6,120 nucleotides of DNA from Pseudomonadota bacterium (lineage in GTDB: Bacteria > Verrucomicrobiota > Verrucomicrobiia > Chthoniobacterales > UBA6821). Shown here piece by piece: positions 5,838 through 6,120 of the stretch. The DNA lies in contig RFPR01000125.1 of assembly GCA_009928265.1 (NCBI GenBank), positions 1 to 6,120 on the forward strand. Reading direction: 5' to 3'. The notes under the pieces are model-generated. The model was not told the origin of the DNA. It was given only the letters and a program-made list of their open reading frames with translations, and made no database searches. Position 1 is the stretch's first letter. The number at the start of each line of letters is the position of its first letter. The position numbers and the translations under genes were made by a program.

Positions 5838-6120
5838 TCAAGCATTTTTCTGCCAAACTCGCTGAAATTCTGCAATCGCTAGCTCTTGCGATAGTGCTTG
5901 CGTATAGCGGGCGACCATCGCACCGCTCGCCCAACCTGCCGCCGCTCTGAGTGATGCTTCAGAGACTCCACTTTTAAGGGTGTGAACTGCCCAGCCTCGT
6001 CTCCATGCATGAGCCGATGGAAGCTCCTCTCGCTGCAGCATGAGGCGAATTGCGTTGGATGTCATCAACAGAACTGCGCCGCTCCTCCTCCCCTGTAGCC
6101 AACGGCGAAGGGACACTTTC
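5838..6120 (-). CDS. Tyrosine recombinase/phage-type integrase, C-terminal catalytic end (partial, runs off right edge)
   Basis: Site-specific recombinase that cuts and rejoins DNA through a tyrosine; in this family it usually moves prophages, islands or integrative elements. The frame is open through the right window edge, so the upstream part, including the first catalytic Arg box, is not seen. Counting from the GTG codon at 6116, HAWRR holds the box II His36 and Arg39. GWASGAMVARYT follows, with Trp62 in the place often held by His or Trp, and Tyr71 (codon at 5904-5906) as the nucleophile. The spacing between these residues is normal and the C-terminal tail is about 20 residues. The GTG at 6116 is not a real start, because the family needs a large N-terminal part. 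The visible catalytic residues are all present, so the piece does not look decayed. Whether the gene is whole or a remnant cannot be told from here. Confidence 0.87.
   Translation of the reverse strand, partial: KVSLRRWLQGRRSGAVLLMTSNAIRLMLQREELPSAHAWRRGWAVHTLKSGVSEASLRAAAGWASGAMVARYTQALSQELAIAEFQRVWQKNA

Noticed and set aside
5713..5934. 73-codon minus-strand frame across the end of the recombinase
   Set aside because: It overlaps the catalytic Tyr region of the recombinase in another frame and continues into the non-coding gap without any motif.

Overview
The window is a stretch of bacterial chromosome, moderately GC-rich by eye, in which every gene I can support lies on the minus strand, so transcription runs from right to left. 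The genes describe a Gram-negative envelope with an outer membrane. The mix of a ShlB/FhaC-type outer-membrane transporter, an ExbB fused to DUF2341 and LamG-like domains, ExbD and a stand-alone GspF, with almost no Shine-Dalgarno sequences, makes me think of the Verrucomicrobiota or a related PVC lineage. That placement is inference from family memory, not from a marker gene.

Layout from right to left, which is the direction of transcription. (1) 6120-5838: the C-terminal catalytic end of a tyrosine recombinase/integrase, cut by the window edge. (2) 5837-5581: a 257-base non-coding gap with an 18-bp near-palindrome, a 10-bp-period direct repeat, a cluster of GGACC/GGTCC repeats and a weak promoter candidate. 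(3) 5580-4324: a complete GspF/PilC-type inner-membrane platform protein. (4) 4323-4212: a short leader with a perfect 8-bp hairpin directly in front of the next start. (5) 4211-2460: a two-partner-secretion (TpsB, ShlB/FhaC/HecB) outer-membrane transporter with signal peptide, two POTRA domains and a 16-strand-type barrel. (6) 2440-611: a MotA/TolQ/ExbB proton-channel protein with a large N-terminal periplasmic DUF2341 plus LamG-like region. (7) 575-174: ExbD/TolR. (8) 150-1: the first 50 codons of a single-pass inner-membrane protein running off the left edge.

Items 5 to 8 are spaced by 19, 35 and 23 bases and look like one operon. Together they suggest an envelope machine: an ExbB/ExbD proton channel in the inner membrane, a large sugar-binding-like periplasmic domain built into the channel subunit, and an outer-membrane POTRA-barrel exporter. 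Classical two-partner secretion is not known to need proton-motive force at the outer membrane, so an ExbBD-linked TpsB is the most interesting idea here. The partial single-pass protein at the left edge is a candidate periplasm-spanning link. No TpsA substrate gene is visible in the window.
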